A stretch of 64,000 nucleotides of DNA from Adhaeribacter soli (lineage in GTDB: Bacteria; Bacteroidota; Bacteroidia; Cytophagales; Hymenobacteraceae): contig NZ_VTWT01000001.1 of the NCBI RefSeq assembly GCF_008727925.1, positions 1 to 64,000 of the forward strand. The letters run 5' to 3'. The notes below the pieces were generated by a model that worked only from the letters and a program-made list of their open reading frames with translations, ran no database searches and had not been told where the DNA came from. A program made the translations under genes and the position numbers. Shown piece after piece: positions 1 to 8,898 of the stretch (the stretch's first letter is position 1; each line of letters opens with the position of its first letter).

Positions 1-52
1 CGTAGCGCCAATGGTACTGCCGTCAAAGGTGGGAGAGTAGGTAGCCGCCAAC
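1..52 (+). rRNA. rrf: 5S ribosomal RNA, 3' end (partial)
   Basis: The window opens inside a 5S rRNA: the segment with AATGGTACTGCCGTCAAAGG followed by GGGAGAGTAGG and the closing GCCGCCAACC matches the 3' arm of Bacteroidota 5S genes. The 5' part lies outside the window, so a complete rrn operon probably precedes it. The 3' boundary is set where the closing stem ends and is uncertain by a few bases. A strong hairpin terminator follows directly. Confidence 0.88.
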
Positions 53-61
53 CCCTTAAAC

Positions 62-97
62 AAACCCTTTGCTGAAAAGCAAGGGGTTTTTCTTTTT
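62..97 (+). terminator. rRNA operon terminator
   Basis: A 12-bp stem (62-73 pairing with 78-89, one G-U pair) with a GAAA tetraloop is followed by a T-rich tract to about 97. It sits 10 bases after the 5S end, as expected for the rrn operon's intrinsic terminator. Confidence 0.9.
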
Positions 98-284
98 ATA
101 TCCCATTCCGAAAGCCTGATTAAAAAGATAAAGTGAAATAAGAATCCTGATTGGCCGTTTCTTTAATGCATCAAAAACTTTCAGTTTAAAGAATAGGGAA
201 GTATTAACAGAATTAAGTGAACAATAAGCTTAATTACTTAGTTTTTTGCTTTGCTTTCCCTAATTTCACCCAAATTATTCAGGA

Positions 285-2300
285 ATGATCTTACAGGCTC
301 CTTATTTTTTATTCGGCTTATTTGCTATTGCCATCCCGGTGATCATTCACTTGGTGCAATTGCGTAAGCCTCAAAGAGTTCTGTTTACCAATGTAGCTTT
401 CATCCGGAACGTTGAGAAGATCACCGCCAATCAGCGGAAGCTGAAGCATTGGTTGATCTTGCTTAGCCGGATCTTATTCCTGATTTTTCTGGTACTGGTA
501 TTTTGTCAGCCTTTTATTCCGGCTCGGGATAATGCTTTAGCCGAAACGGCTGCTGTAAATATTTACCTGGACAATTCCGGGAGTATGCAAAACGAGGCTG
601 ATAAAGGCGGTGTTTCCTTAATGGAAGAGAGTATTGAAGAAGTAAATAAAATTACGAAGAGTTTTCCGAAGTCAGTTCCCATTCAACTGCTTGATAATAG
701 TTTCAGAACAGGGGATTTCCGGAACCTGAATCCTGAGCGTATTCCTGATGTATTAAGTCAGGTACAATTCTCTCCTCTTAACCGGCAAGCATCCATTATT
801 TATTCACGTCTGCAATCCGGAAAAGGACAAGCTCAAAGAACATTCTGGTTTTCGGACTTTCAGCGTTCTACTTTCGACCCGGGTTTTTTCACCAAAACAG
901 ATACCCTTTCCCAGATAAGCCTGGTTCATATAAAACCAGCCTCCACGGCCAACCTTTTTATCGATAGCGTAAGCCTCGAAGATGAATTGGTGCGGTTAAA
1001 TGAAAATAACCGATTGCTGGTTCGGGTATACAATAATGGTGATGAGCCTAAGAAGGGAGTAAGTTTAAAGCTCGTTATCGGCAACCGGCAGGCGGCTGCA
1101 AACAGTATCGATATTGAACCCAAAAGTGCGGCCACTGCCCAGTTGGAATTCCGCCTTACCGACAAGCAAACTCAACTGGCGCGGCTCGAAGTGGAAGATC
1201 AACCAGTTACTTTCGACAATACCTATTATTTTGTGCTTCAGCCGGCAACTGCCATTTCAATTCTGGATATTAATAGCAGTGCCCTGAGCAATACCAACCG
1301 CTTGTTTACCAATGAGCCTTTATTCCGTTATCAAAGCCTTGGTCCCGGAACAGCCAATAATCAGGTAATAGCGCAGGCGGATCTGGTGTTGGTGAACGAA
1401 CTGACGTCGGTAGATGCTGCTTTAGCCGATAATCTGAGCAAATACGTGAAGAATGGCGGCAACCTGATCATCATTCCGGCGGAGAAAACAGCTGAAAATG
1501 GTTACAGCAACATCTTTCAATCCTTAGGCATACCTGTTCGCAATGCGGCTGAAGATCAGACTAAGGTTTCGCAATTGGCGCTGCCTGACGTAAAGAACCC
1601 GTTCTTCCGGAACATATTTACGGAGCTGGATAAACGGATGCAAATGCCACGGGCGCCGAAATATCTGCAATGGCAACGTTCTGATGCGGGTTTGCTGAAC
1701 TTTAAAGATGGTTCCGGCTTTTTAGCCCAGTTCAATTCCGGGAAAGGGAAGGTATATGTTTTTGCCGCGCCTTTTTCTGCCGAAAATAACGAATTCAGCC
1801 GCAACGCTTTGTTTGTGCCGGTAATGTACAAGCTTGCCCTGAGCAGTCATGAGTCGGAGCAGCAACTGGCGTATAATTTCAGCCAGCGTACTTTTTCGCT
1901 TCCGGTTCCGAAAACTGACATCCGGAAAAGCCATTTCTCTTTGGAAACCGATAGCCTGAAGTTTATTCCGGAGCAGCAATTGCGCAATGGAAAGATGTTC
2001 TTTACGCTTCCGGCCGAAATGGCTGAAGCGGGTTTTTACAAGCTAAAGCATAATGATTCTACCCTGATGACGCTGGCCTTTAATTACCCGAAAAGCGAAT
2101 CGCTGCTGGATACGTATTCGGCTGAAGAGCTCCGGAGTCTGATCCCGAATAAAAACGTGAAGATATACGAATCGGCTGCCAATGCTGATTTCAGGGAACA
2201 ATTTACCCGCGAAACCAAAGGCACGCCGCTTTGGCAGTATTGCCTGCTGCTGGCCTTGTTCTTCCTTTTAGTTGAAATTCTCTTAATCAGGTTCCTGTAA
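285..2300 (+). CDS. BatA domain / vWA-type membrane protein
   Basis: 671 residues. Residues 1-75 are the BatA (aerotolerance regulator N-terminal) domain: a membrane segment near 5-24, a basic QLRKPQR stretch, then a second membrane segment near 56-76. A von Willebrand A-like domain follows with a MIDAS-type DNSGS at 96-100. A long Ig-like and glutaminase-like periplasmic part leads to a C-terminal membrane anchor in the last 25 residues. Such proteins are widespread in Bacteroidota; their exact role is unsettled, perhaps in envelope or MoxR-linked functions. One base separates its stop from the next start, so the two are very probably cotranscribed. Confidence 0.85.
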   Translation: MILQAPYFLFGLFAIAIPVIIHLVQLRKPQRVLFTNVAFIRNVEKITANQRKLKHWLILLSRILFLIFLVLVFCQPFIPARDNALAETAAVNIYLDNSGSMQNEADKGGVSLMEESIEEVNKITKSFPKSVPIQLLDNSFRTGDFRNLNPERIPDVLSQVQFSPLNRQASIIYSRLQSGKGQAQRTFWFSDFQRSTFDPGFFTKTDTLSQISLVHIKPASTANLFIDSVSLEDELVRLNENNRLLVRVYNNGDEPKKGVSLKLVIGNRQAAANSIDIEPKSAATAQLEFRLTDKQTQLARLEVEDQPVTFDNTYYFVLQPATAISILDINSSALSNTNRLFTNEPLFRYQSLGPGTANNQVIAQADLVLVNELTSVDAALADNLSKYVKNGGNLIIIPAEKTAENGYSNIFQSLGIPVRNAAEDQTKVSQLALPDVKNPFFRNIFTELDKRMQMPRAPKYLQWQRSDAGLLNFKDGSGFLAQFNSGKGKVYVFAAPFSAENNEFSRNALFVPVMYKLALSSHESEQQLAYNFSQRTFSLPVPKTDIRKSHFSLETDSLKFIPEQQLRNGKMFFTLPAEMAEAGFYKLKHNDSTLMTLAFNYPKSESLLDTYSAEELRSLIPNKNVKIYESAANADFREQFTRETKGTPLWQYCLLLALFFLLVEILLIRFL

Positions 2301-2301
2301 A

Positions 2302-3576
2302 ATGGATGTTCTTTTTAAAAACGTAAAGATTTTTGCTCCGGCTTCGGCCTTTCATCTACAAACTTCAAACTTACTCCTTAAAAACGGCCGCATTGGTTAT
2401 ATCGGTTACGATGCTACGGATGCCGAAAAAGTATTCGATGTCCCTGGTTTATGCGTGTCCGGTGGGTGGTTCGATATGCACGCCCAGATTACGGACCCGG
2501 GTTTTGAATACAAAGAAGATATCGTTTCGGCGGCCCAGGCTGCTGCTGCCGGCGGGTTTACTGAAATACTTTGCTTCGCGAATTCGGAACCGTTGCTGCA
2601 AACCAAAAACTCCTTGCTTTCTTTAAAAGAACAGACCCGGAGCCTGCCGGTTACCTTTCATCCGGTTGGCGCGGCTACGGTAAATTCTGAAGGCAAAGAC
2701 CTGACCGAAATGCTGGATTTGCAACGCCACGGCGCGGTAGCGTTCTCCGACGGGGAATCCGGCATTCAGCAGGCGGATGTAGTTCTGAAAGCGCTGCAAT
2801 ACCTGCAGATCACCGACATGCTGCTGATAAACCGGGCCGAACACGTGAAGCTGAACGAACGCGGGCAGATCCACGAAGGACTGGTAAGTACCCGCCTGGG
2901 TTTAAAAGGCATGCCGGCTTTGGCCGAAGAACTGCACCTGACCCGCGACCTGGAACTGCTCGAATTTAACGGGGGCAGGCTGCACGTACCGTTTGTGTCT
3001 ACCGCCCGGTCGGTGGAGAAGATCCGCGAGGCCAAAGCGAAGGGTTTGCAGGTTACCTGTGGCGTGGCTACTTATCAGCTGGCCTTTACCGACGAAACCC
3101 TGATCCCATTCGACACCAATTACAAAGTAAACCCGCCTTTCCGTTCTGAAGCTGACCGTAAAGCCCTCATAGAAGGCTTGCAGGATGGTACCGTCGATAT
3201 ATTGGTTTCGGGCCATACGCCGCAGGATGTAGAAAATAAAAAGCTGGAGTTCGACCACGCGGCCTTCGGCATTACGAACCTGGAAACTGCTTTTGCCGTG
3301 GCTTGTACTTATGCCAAAGAATTGCCCCTGGAAACGGTGCTGGAGAAGATGGTAGTGAATCCGCGGAAAATCCTGAACCTGCCTTTGCCGGAAATAGAAG
3401 AAGGTGCGGAAGCGAATCTGACCTTTTTCCAGCCGGAACAATCCTGGATCTACGAAGAAGAAAATATCCGGTCGAAATCGCACAACAATCCGTTTATCGG
3501 GCAGCAGCTTACCGGAAAGGTGTTCGGCATTGTAAATAAAGGGCAGTTTATCCTTAATGATCCGGTGAATGTATAA
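2302..3576 (+). CDS. Dihydroorotase-like amidohydrolase, probably non-catalytic
   Basis: 424 residues, full length for a class I dihydroorotase, which normally closes carbamoyl-aspartate to dihydroorotate in pyrimidine synthesis. The fold signatures are present (GGWFDMHAQ at 54-62, AFSDGES at 147-153, VNPPFRSEADR at 276-286). Several metal ligands are altered: the HxH is His60-Ala-Gln62, the usual HCED is NRAE at 177-180, the HVST histidine is Phe231, and the TDH aspartate is Gly304. The protein is therefore probably a pseudo-enzyme like the PyrC' partners of aspartate transcarbamoylase. It would often be annotated pyrC; I do not use the symbol because activity is doubtful. Confidence 0.82.
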   Translation: MDVLFKNVKIFAPASAFHLQTSNLLLKNGRIGYIGYDATDAEKVFDVPGLCVSGGWFDMHAQITDPGFEYKEDIVSAAQAAAAGGFTEILCFANSEPLLQTKNSLLSLKEQTRSLPVTFHPVGAATVNSEGKDLTEMLDLQRHGAVAFSDGESGIQQADVVLKALQYLQITDMLLINRAEHVKLNERGQIHEGLVSTRLGLKGMPALAEELHLTRDLELLEFNGGRLHVPFVSTARSVEKIREAKAKGLQVTCGVATYQLAFTDETLIPFDTNYKVNPPFRSEADRKALIEGLQDGTVDILVSGHTPQDVENKKLEFDHAAFGITNLETAFAVACTYAKELPLETVLEKMVVNPRKILNLPLPEIEEGAEANLTFFQPEQSWIYEEENIRSKSHNNPFIGQQLTGKVFGIVNKGQFILNDPVNV

Positions 3577-3629
3577 TAATTTGCCGAAACTGTTTTAACT
3601 TGCTATCTAATCTGCTTTTATTTTAACAC

Positions 3630-4145
3630 ATGTTCAATCAGGCCATTTTCCGGACCGGAATTAAATTTGGGGGTATCAGTGCACTGGCTGGTTTTGCAAT
3701 CATTCTTATCCTGTTCCTGGTTGGTATTAACCCCTTCGGGCAGCTAAGCCTGTGGAGCTGGATCTTTATTCCGGTTTTCATTTTCCTGGGAATCCGTTCG
3801 TTTAAAAGAACCTTCGATCCTGAAATGGGCTTTCTGAGAGCGTTGAAAGTAGGCTGGATCATTGCTTTTTTTACGGCCTTGTTTTCAGCTTTACTTATTT
3901 TTATTTTCGCTACGCTGGGCGGCGAAGACCTTATTCAGCGGCACATTGCCGAAATGAAAATGCTGTTCGAATCTTCGCGGCAGGCGGCCATTGAAGCGAA
4001 AGTGCTTACGCCGGAAGCCTTCGACCAGACCTTAAACGAACTGGACAAGACCACCGCTGGATCGCTGGCCCTGGACGATTTCTTTAAGAAATTTGCCGTC
4101 GGTTTTTTTATAGCCGTAGTTGGCGCCGTATTTTTCCGGAAGTAA
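3630..4145 (+). CDS. DUF4199 family membrane protein (copy 1)
   Basis: 171 residues with the DUF4199 pattern: four hydrophobic helices (about 13-33, 41-58, 73-95, 150-168) and a soluble helical loop between the third and fourth. The function is unknown. It is the first of two tandem paralogues, and the order dihydroorotase-like, DUF4199, DUF4199, GT2 and GT4 suggests an envelope-related cluster. The gap from the previous gene is 53 bases. Confidence 0.75.
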   Translation: MFNQAIFRTGIKFGGISALAGFAIILILFLVGINPFGQLSLWSWIFIPVFIFLGIRSFKRTFDPEMGFLRALKVGWIIAFFTALFSALLIFIFATLGGEDLIQRHIAEMKMLFESSRQAAIEAKVLTPEAFDQTLNELDKTTAGSLALDDFFKKFAVGFFIAVVGAVFFRK

Positions 4146-4172
4146 ACCCGTATTCTCTAAACCTATAAAACT

Positions 4173-4697
4173 ATGAACGAACAACGAACAATTTCCTGGT
4201 GGTCAGTGGGGTTAAAGTATGGCCTTATTACAGGCCTGGTTGGCTCTGTATTAGCCATGATTAATTTCATTACCGGAAACTTTGACAATATATGGCTGAT
4301 GTTTGTAATTGGCCTGGCCATTTATATTCTCGCTATTGTTCTGGCGCATCGGGAGTATAAAGCAAACAATGCAGGATACATGACCTATGGAGAAGGGCTA
4401 ATGATAGGTACTTTAACGGTATTTATAGCCGGTGTAATAGGCGGTTTGTTTTCTTATGTATACATAGAATTTGTAGATCCGGGAATACTGAATAAAATGG
4501 TTGAAGTACAAATCAGGATGATGGAAAATTTTGGCCTTCCGGAAGACAAGCTTGATGAAGCGATTCAGAAAGTGGAAAGAGATACAACAGCTGCTAATCA
4601 GTTAAAAAGCGGCTTGATAAATGGCATATTTAGTGGTTTGGTTCTTTCCCTGATCGTGTCTGCTTTCACAAAAAAGAGAATGCCCGAATTTGAATAA
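4173..4697 (+). CDS. DUF4199 family membrane protein (copy 2)
   Basis: 174 residues, paralogous to the preceding gene and 27 bases after it. It has four predicted membrane helices (about 12-30, 36-58, 76-98, 148-165) and a helical loop rich in Met, Glu and Lys. The motif YMTYGEGLMIG in the third helix region corresponds to FLRALKVGWII of copy 1. The function is unknown; the short spacing suggests one transcript with its neighbours. Confidence 0.78.
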   Translation: MNEQRTISWWSVGLKYGLITGLVGSVLAMINFITGNFDNIWLMFVIGLAIYILAIVLAHREYKANNAGYMTYGEGLMIGTLTVFIAGVIGGLFSYVYIEFVDPGILNKMVEVQIRMMENFGLPEDKLDEAIQKVERDTTAANQLKSGLINGIFSGLVLSLIVSAFTKKRMPEFE

Positions 4698-4703
4698 GTA
4701 TTA

Positions 4704-5675
4704 ATGAACGAAGCTACGCTCGATATTTCTGTTGTAATTCCCCTGCTGAACGAGGCCGAATCTTTGCCCGAACTTACGGCCTGGATCGCCCGCGTAATGC
4801 AGGCAAACAATTATTCTTACGAAGTGCTGCTGGTCGACGATGGCAGTACGGATCATTCCTGGAAAGTAATTCAGGGCCTGAGCAAGGATAACCCTGCTAT
4901 TAAAGGTTTACGGTTTAACCGGAACTACGGCAAATCGGCGGCCCTGAACGTAGGTTTTAAACAGGCCGCCGGCGAAGTGGTGATCACCATGGATGCCGAC
5001 CTGCAGGATAGCCCGGACGAGATCCCGGAACTTTACCGCATGATCAAGGAGCAGGAATACGACTTGGTTTCGGGCTGGAAGAAGAAACGCTACGACCCGC
5101 TGAGCAAAACCATTCCTACCAAGCTTTTCAACGGCGTTACGCGCAAAATGTCGGGCATAAAGCTGCACGATTTTAATTGCGGCCTGAAAGCTTACGACCA
5201 GCGGGTGGTGAAAAGTATTGAGGTTTACGGCGAAATGCACCGCTACATTCCGGTAATTGCCAAGTGGAACGGTTTCGGGAAAATAGGGGAGAAAGTAGTG
5301 CACCACCAGGAACGGAAATATGGCGTTACCAAATTCGGCCTGGAGCGCTTCATTTACGGCTTCCTGGATCTGATGTCCATTACCTTTGTATCGAAGTTCA
5401 AAAAGCGGCCCATGCACTTTTTTGGCACCATGGGTACCGTTTCGTTCTTTATCGGGATGCTCATAACCTTAGGCCTGATCACGGAAAAAGTGATCCGGGT
5501 GTTTACCAACGAACGTGGCCGCGATGTGGTGGCGCAACCTTTATTTTTCTTAGCGTTAGCAGCCATAATTATTGGGGTGCAGTTATTTCTGGCTGGTTTC
5601 CTGGCCGAAATGATCTCACTTTCCGGCTCCCGCAAAAACGAATACCTGATCCGCGACCGGGTAGGAAACCTGTAA
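4704..5675 (+). CDS. GT2 glycosyltransferase, DPM1/GtrB type
   Basis: 323 residues. The GT-A fold shows VVIPLLNEAESLP near the N-terminus, LLVDDGSTDHS at 42-52 and the metal-binding DADLQD at 97-102. Two C-terminal membrane helices (about 240-260 and 278-305) are as in polyprenyl-phosphate sugar transferases. The likely reaction is transfer of a sugar from a nucleotide donor to a lipid carrier on the inner membrane; the sugar cannot be told. It begins 6 bases after the DUF4199 stop and is followed after 13 bases by a GT4 enzyme, so the two probably act on the same glycan. Confidence 0.88.
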   Translation: MNEATLDISVVIPLLNEAESLPELTAWIARVMQANNYSYEVLLVDDGSTDHSWKVIQGLSKDNPAIKGLRFNRNYGKSAALNVGFKQAAGEVVITMDADLQDSPDEIPELYRMIKEQEYDLVSGWKKKRYDPLSKTIPTKLFNGVTRKMSGIKLHDFNCGLKAYDQRVVKSIEVYGEMHRYIPVIAKWNGFGKIGEKVVHHQERKYGVTKFGLERFIYGFLDLMSITFVSKFKKRPMHFFGTMGTVSFFIGMLITLGLITEKVIRVFTNERGRDVVAQPLFFLALAAIIIGVQLFLAGFLAEMISLSGSRKNEYLIRDRVGNL

Positions 5676-5688
5676 AACCGTACCGGAA

Positions 5689-6837
5689 ATGAAGCAAAAA
5701 GTAGTGATCATCGGTCCGGCGTACCCCTTGCGGGGCGGTTTGGCAACGTACAACGAACGCCTGGCCCGCGCCTTTGCCGAAGCCGGCGACGAAGCCGAGA
5801 TCGTTACCTTCAGTTTGCAGTACCCCAACTTTTTGTTTCCCGGCCAGACCCAGTATTCCACCGACCCGGCACCCCAGGATCTGGTCATTAAGCCTTTGAT
5901 CAACTCGGTTAATCCCCTTTCCTGGCTGAAGACCGGTTTGTATTTAAAGAATCAGAAACCCGACATCGTTATTTTCCGGTACTGGCTGCCTTTTATGGGC
6001 CCGGCCCTCGGTACCATTGCCCGTCTGATCTCCGGCAACAGGCACACCCGCATTCTGGCCATCACCGACAACATAATTCCGCACGAAAAACGCCCCGGCG
6101 ATGATATTTTTACGAAGTACTTTCTGAGTGCCTGCCACGGGTTTATTACCATGAGCAGATCGGTACTGGAAGACCTGAAAAAGTTCGTGCCGCAAAAACC
6201 GGCTATTTACCACCCGCATCCGCTTTACGATAATTTCGGCGAAAGCCAGCCCAAAACAGTAGCAAAAACAGCATTAAAACTCGACCCAGCCACGCATTAC
6301 ATCTTATTTTTCGGTTTCATCCGGGCGTATAAAGGCCTGGATCTGTTACTCGAAGCTTTTGCCGAAGAGCGCCTGGCCAGGCTGAAGAACGTAAAGCTGA
6401 TCATTGCCGGCGAGTTTTACGAACCTGCCGAACCGTATGAAAACCTGATAAGAAAGTACCACCTCGAACACCGGATTGTAAGAGCCACCGATTTTATTCC
6501 GAACAGCCAGGTTGCCACCTATTTCAGTGCCGCCGACCTGATCGTACAGCCCTACAAACACGCCACCCAAAGCGGCGTTTCCCAGATCGCCTACCACTTC
6601 GACAAACCCATGCTCGTAACGGATGTAGGCGGTTTAGCCGAATTAATTCCGGACGGGAAAGTGGGTTATGTAACTGCCCCGGAGCCCAAAGCCATTGCCG
6701 ACGCCATTCACAATTTCTACACCTCCGGCAAAGAAGGATTTTTTATTGAGCAGGTAAAATTCTACAAACAGCAATTCTCCTGGAAATCGATGCTGCAGGC
6801 CATTAAGGAAGTGGCAGGCAAGGTTGAGAGGAATTAG
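5689..6837 (+). CDS. GT4-family (group 1) glycosyltransferase
   Basis: 382 residues with a GT-B fold. The N-terminal domain opens with IIGPAYPLRGGLATYNERLA, an acceptor-side glycine-rich loop. The C-terminal domain has FFGFIRAYKGLDLLLEAF and the donor-site segment GVSQIAYHFDKPMLVTDVGG, followed by LAELI. No signal peptide or membrane helix is seen, so it is cytoplasmic or peripheral. It is the last gene of the forward run; a palindromic repeat lies directly downstream and could end the transcript. Confidence 0.87.
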   Translation: MKQKVVIIGPAYPLRGGLATYNERLARAFAEAGDEAEIVTFSLQYPNFLFPGQTQYSTDPAPQDLVIKPLINSVNPLSWLKTGLYLKNQKPDIVIFRYWLPFMGPALGTIARLISGNRHTRILAITDNIIPHEKRPGDDIFTKYFLSACHGFITMSRSVLEDLKKFVPQKPAIYHPHPLYDNFGESQPKTVAKTALKLDPATHYILFFGFIRAYKGLDLLLEAFAEERLARLKNVKLIIAGEFYEPAEPYENLIRKYHLEHRIVRATDFIPNSQVATYFSAADLIVQPYKHATQSGVSQIAYHFDKPMLVTDVGGLAELIPDGKVGYVTAPEPKAIADAIHNFYTSGKEGFFIEQVKFYKQQFSWKSMLQAIKEVAGKVERN

Positions 6838-6849
6838 AAATTAGAAATG

Positions 6850-7051
6850 CTGGCGCAAGTGTTAAGCCGAAGGCGTCACTTGGGCCTGACAGACAAAAGC
6901 CAGTCTCCAGACTGGCGTAAAAAGCAACCCAAGAATTACATTCCTCAGAAGTCCTCTCCTGAATTAGCTGTTGAGTGGGGGCACGGAAGTCTGAAGACTT
7001 CCGCTTGTTCTTTAGGCCCAAGTGACGCCTTCGGCTTAACACTTGCGCCAG
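6850..7051. repeat. 37-bp perfect inverted repeat with nested hairpins
   Basis: Arms 6850-6886 and 7015-7051 are exact reverse complements over 37 bases. The 128-base interior holds two more hairpins: 6899-6916 (8-bp arms) and 6984-7003 (9-bp arms). It lies between convergent genes ending at 6837 and 7076. There is no coding content; the short ORFs across it are products of the palindrome. Confidence 0.9.
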
Positions 7052-7075
7052 GAATAAACAATTGCGCCAGGAATA

Positions 7076-7975
7076 TTATTCAGTAGCAACTCTAACAGAA
7101 ACATTCCCTCTTTTCCGGAATTGTTCCACATACCGGTGCGCGTTCTGAATATCGTCTAAACTATAAGTCCGGTCTATTACGGAGGTTAATTTATCAGCTT
7201 CGATCAATTCTTTGATGAAGGTTAGATCCTGTTTCGTTGGTTTTGCCTGTCCGTTAACGGAAACATACCTGCCATTTGGCTTCAGTAACTTTTGAGCGAT
7301 TGCCTTTTTGGTTTTGCCTACCGCATCGAAGATGATATCGAATTTTACATCCAATGCGGTAAAGTCTTCCTTTAAATAATCGACGGTTTTATCGGCTCCG
7401 AGAGACTTTACCAGATCGATGTTGCTGGTGCTGCAAACCGTGGTAACTTCTGTCCCGAAATGCTTCGCTAATTGCACGGCAAAAGTCCCGACACTACCCG
7501 AAGCGCCATAGATCAATACTTTCTGACCTGCCGCTATCTTGCCTCTGCGTAAAAAGGACAAGGCTGTTAAGGAGCCCAGGGGTACTGTTGCCGCTTGCTC
7601 AAACGTCATATTCGTTGGTTTTAAAGCAATTACCGCTGATTCCCGCAAGCATTGGTATTCAGCGTAGCCTCCGAACCTGAGCCCGCAAAAGGCAAAAACG
7701 GCATCGCCCGGTTTAAACGACTTTACATCTTTACCAACTTCCTCTATTACACCTGCTAGTTCAAAGCCAAGCACCTTTACCCTTTTAGGTTTGAATAAAC
7801 CGTTGAATAAGCGGGCTAAAAACGGATCAGCTTTTCGCATCCGCCAATCACCCGGCGTAACCGACGTTGCGTGAATTCTGATCAAAACCTCATCGTTTTT
7901 GGGAACCGGTTTGGCAATGTCCTGCAAGGTCAGCACATCCGCACTTCCGTAGCGCTCATAAATAACTGCTTTCAT
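7076..7975 (-). CDS. Zinc-independent MDR-family NAD(P)-dependent alcohol dehydrogenase
   Basis: 299 residues when started at MKAVIYERYG (ATG at 7975); the reading frame extends 39 codons upstream but that part has no family similarity. It is a medium-chain dehydrogenase/reductase of the quinone-oxidoreductase type, with an N-terminal GroES-like domain, then a Rossmann domain with GASGSVGTFAVQLAKHFG. The structural-zinc cysteine cluster is absent. The likely role is NADPH-dependent reduction of quinones or enals; the substrate is unknown. It is a monocistronic minus-strand gene. Confidence 0.88.
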   Translation of the reverse strand: MKAVIYERYGSADVLTLQDIAKPVPKNDEVLIRIHATSVTPGDWRMRKADPFLARLFNGLFKPKRVKVLGFELAGVIEEVGKDVKSFKPGDAVFAFCGLRFGGYAEYQCLRESAVIALKPTNMTFEQAATVPLGSLTALSFLRRGKIAAGQKVLIYGASGSVGTFAVQLAKHFGTEVTTVCSTSNIDLVKSLGADKTVDYLKEDFTALDVKFDIIFDAVGKTKKAIAQKLLKPNGRYVSVNGQAKPTKQDLTFIKELIEADKLTSVIDRTYSLDDIQNAHRYVEQFRKRGNVSVRVATE

Positions 7976-8139
7976 GTAGGTTGTTTCGTGGTGGTTGATT
8001 CGAGTAGCGTAATTGGTATTGCCGGAAGTGGAGAAATCAAAACGCAGATTTTTGGTTTTGGAGTGCTGCAAGATCGAAAAATGAGTTTGCAATTAAGCAA
8101 TTCGGTCGGCTTCTGGCTAATTCCTGTAAAGAGAATTAA

Positions 8140-8745
8140 TTAGCTTTTACTGTCAGATTTTTTCAGAATGCCTTTTTCAACGCTTTCGTTTATCAGGTTT
8201 TCCGCATAATTCCAAAGTGCCGTCGAGCCCTCTTTTATCACTTTCTTCTTTTCGTAAACTTTGTGGTAATCCACGTCGAATTCTGCCCAGGTTCCACCCT
8301 TATTGGAAGTGTTTTGCAACAGCGGTTCAAGCCGGTCCATGGATCTGGCAAATTTGGCTTCATTGGTTTGGCCAAGCTCAAATTCTTCCCAGATCGAAAT
8401 AAACTCCTCGGCCTGTTCTTTGGGCAGCATCCCGAAAATGCGGTTGGCGGCTAATCTTTCTTCGTCGGTATTCGAATGGCTTTTTACAGTGTCGTAAATG
8501 AAAGTATCGCCGGCATCAATTTCAACAATGTCGTGGATCAGCACCATTTTCAGCACCTTCAGAACGTCGATCGGAACCTCGGCATGCTCGGCCAGCACGA
8601 TTGTCATCATGGCTAAATGCCAGCTATGCTCCGCGTCGTTTTCGTTCCGGTCGCTGTTAAACAGTTTCGTCTTTCGCTGAATAAGTTTGACTTTGTCTAT
8701 CTCTTTGATGAAATTGATTTGCTGTAATAGATTGTCTGGGTGCAT
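8140..8745 (-). CDS. HD-domain hydrolase, YfbR/HDDC2-like
   Basis: 201 residues. The HD-superfamily metal ligands are visible: His40 in NDAEHSW, His71-Asp72 in MVLIHDIVEIDAGD, and an Asp in FARSMDRLEPLL. The family includes 5'-deoxyribonucleotidases such as YfbR, so nucleotide monophosphate dephosphorylation is likely, but the substrate is inferred. There is no signal peptide. It is a stand-alone gene upstream of the dehydrogenase, with 164 bases between them. Confidence 0.83.
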   Translation of the reverse strand: MHPDNLLQQINFIKEIDKVKLIQRKTKLFNSDRNENDAEHSWHLAMMTIVLAEHAEVPIDVLKVLKMVLIHDIVEIDAGDTFIYDTVKSHSNTDEERLAANRIFGMLPKEQAEEFISIWEEFELGQTNEAKFARSMDRLEPLLQNTSNKGGTWAEFDVDYHKVYEKKKVIKEGSTALWNYAENLINESVEKGILKKSDSKS

Positions 8746-8898
8746 CCTTATTATGAGTTGAAAGAGGGCCTGGTGATGTTGCTGTTAACAGTTTGAGTTG
8801 TGCCCAATTGATCGCAAGACTGTCACTAAACACAAAAATAATTAAAAAGCAGAAACAGGAGGAGGTTCAAATCGGCCGGACATAACTTAAACCTGATG

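Noticed and set aside
2302-3576. Plain call of pyrC with dihydroorotase activity
   Set aside because: Four metal-site positions are substituted, so activity cannot be assumed.
6847-7086. 79-codon ORFs on both strands over the repeat
   Set aside because: Both are open only because the inverted repeat reads alike on both strands; no start context, no family, and the DNA is a perfect palindrome.
7976-8092. Upstream in-frame extension of the MDR dehydrogenase
   Set aside because: The extra 39 residues have no similarity to the family, while MKAVIYERYG is the normal N-terminus.
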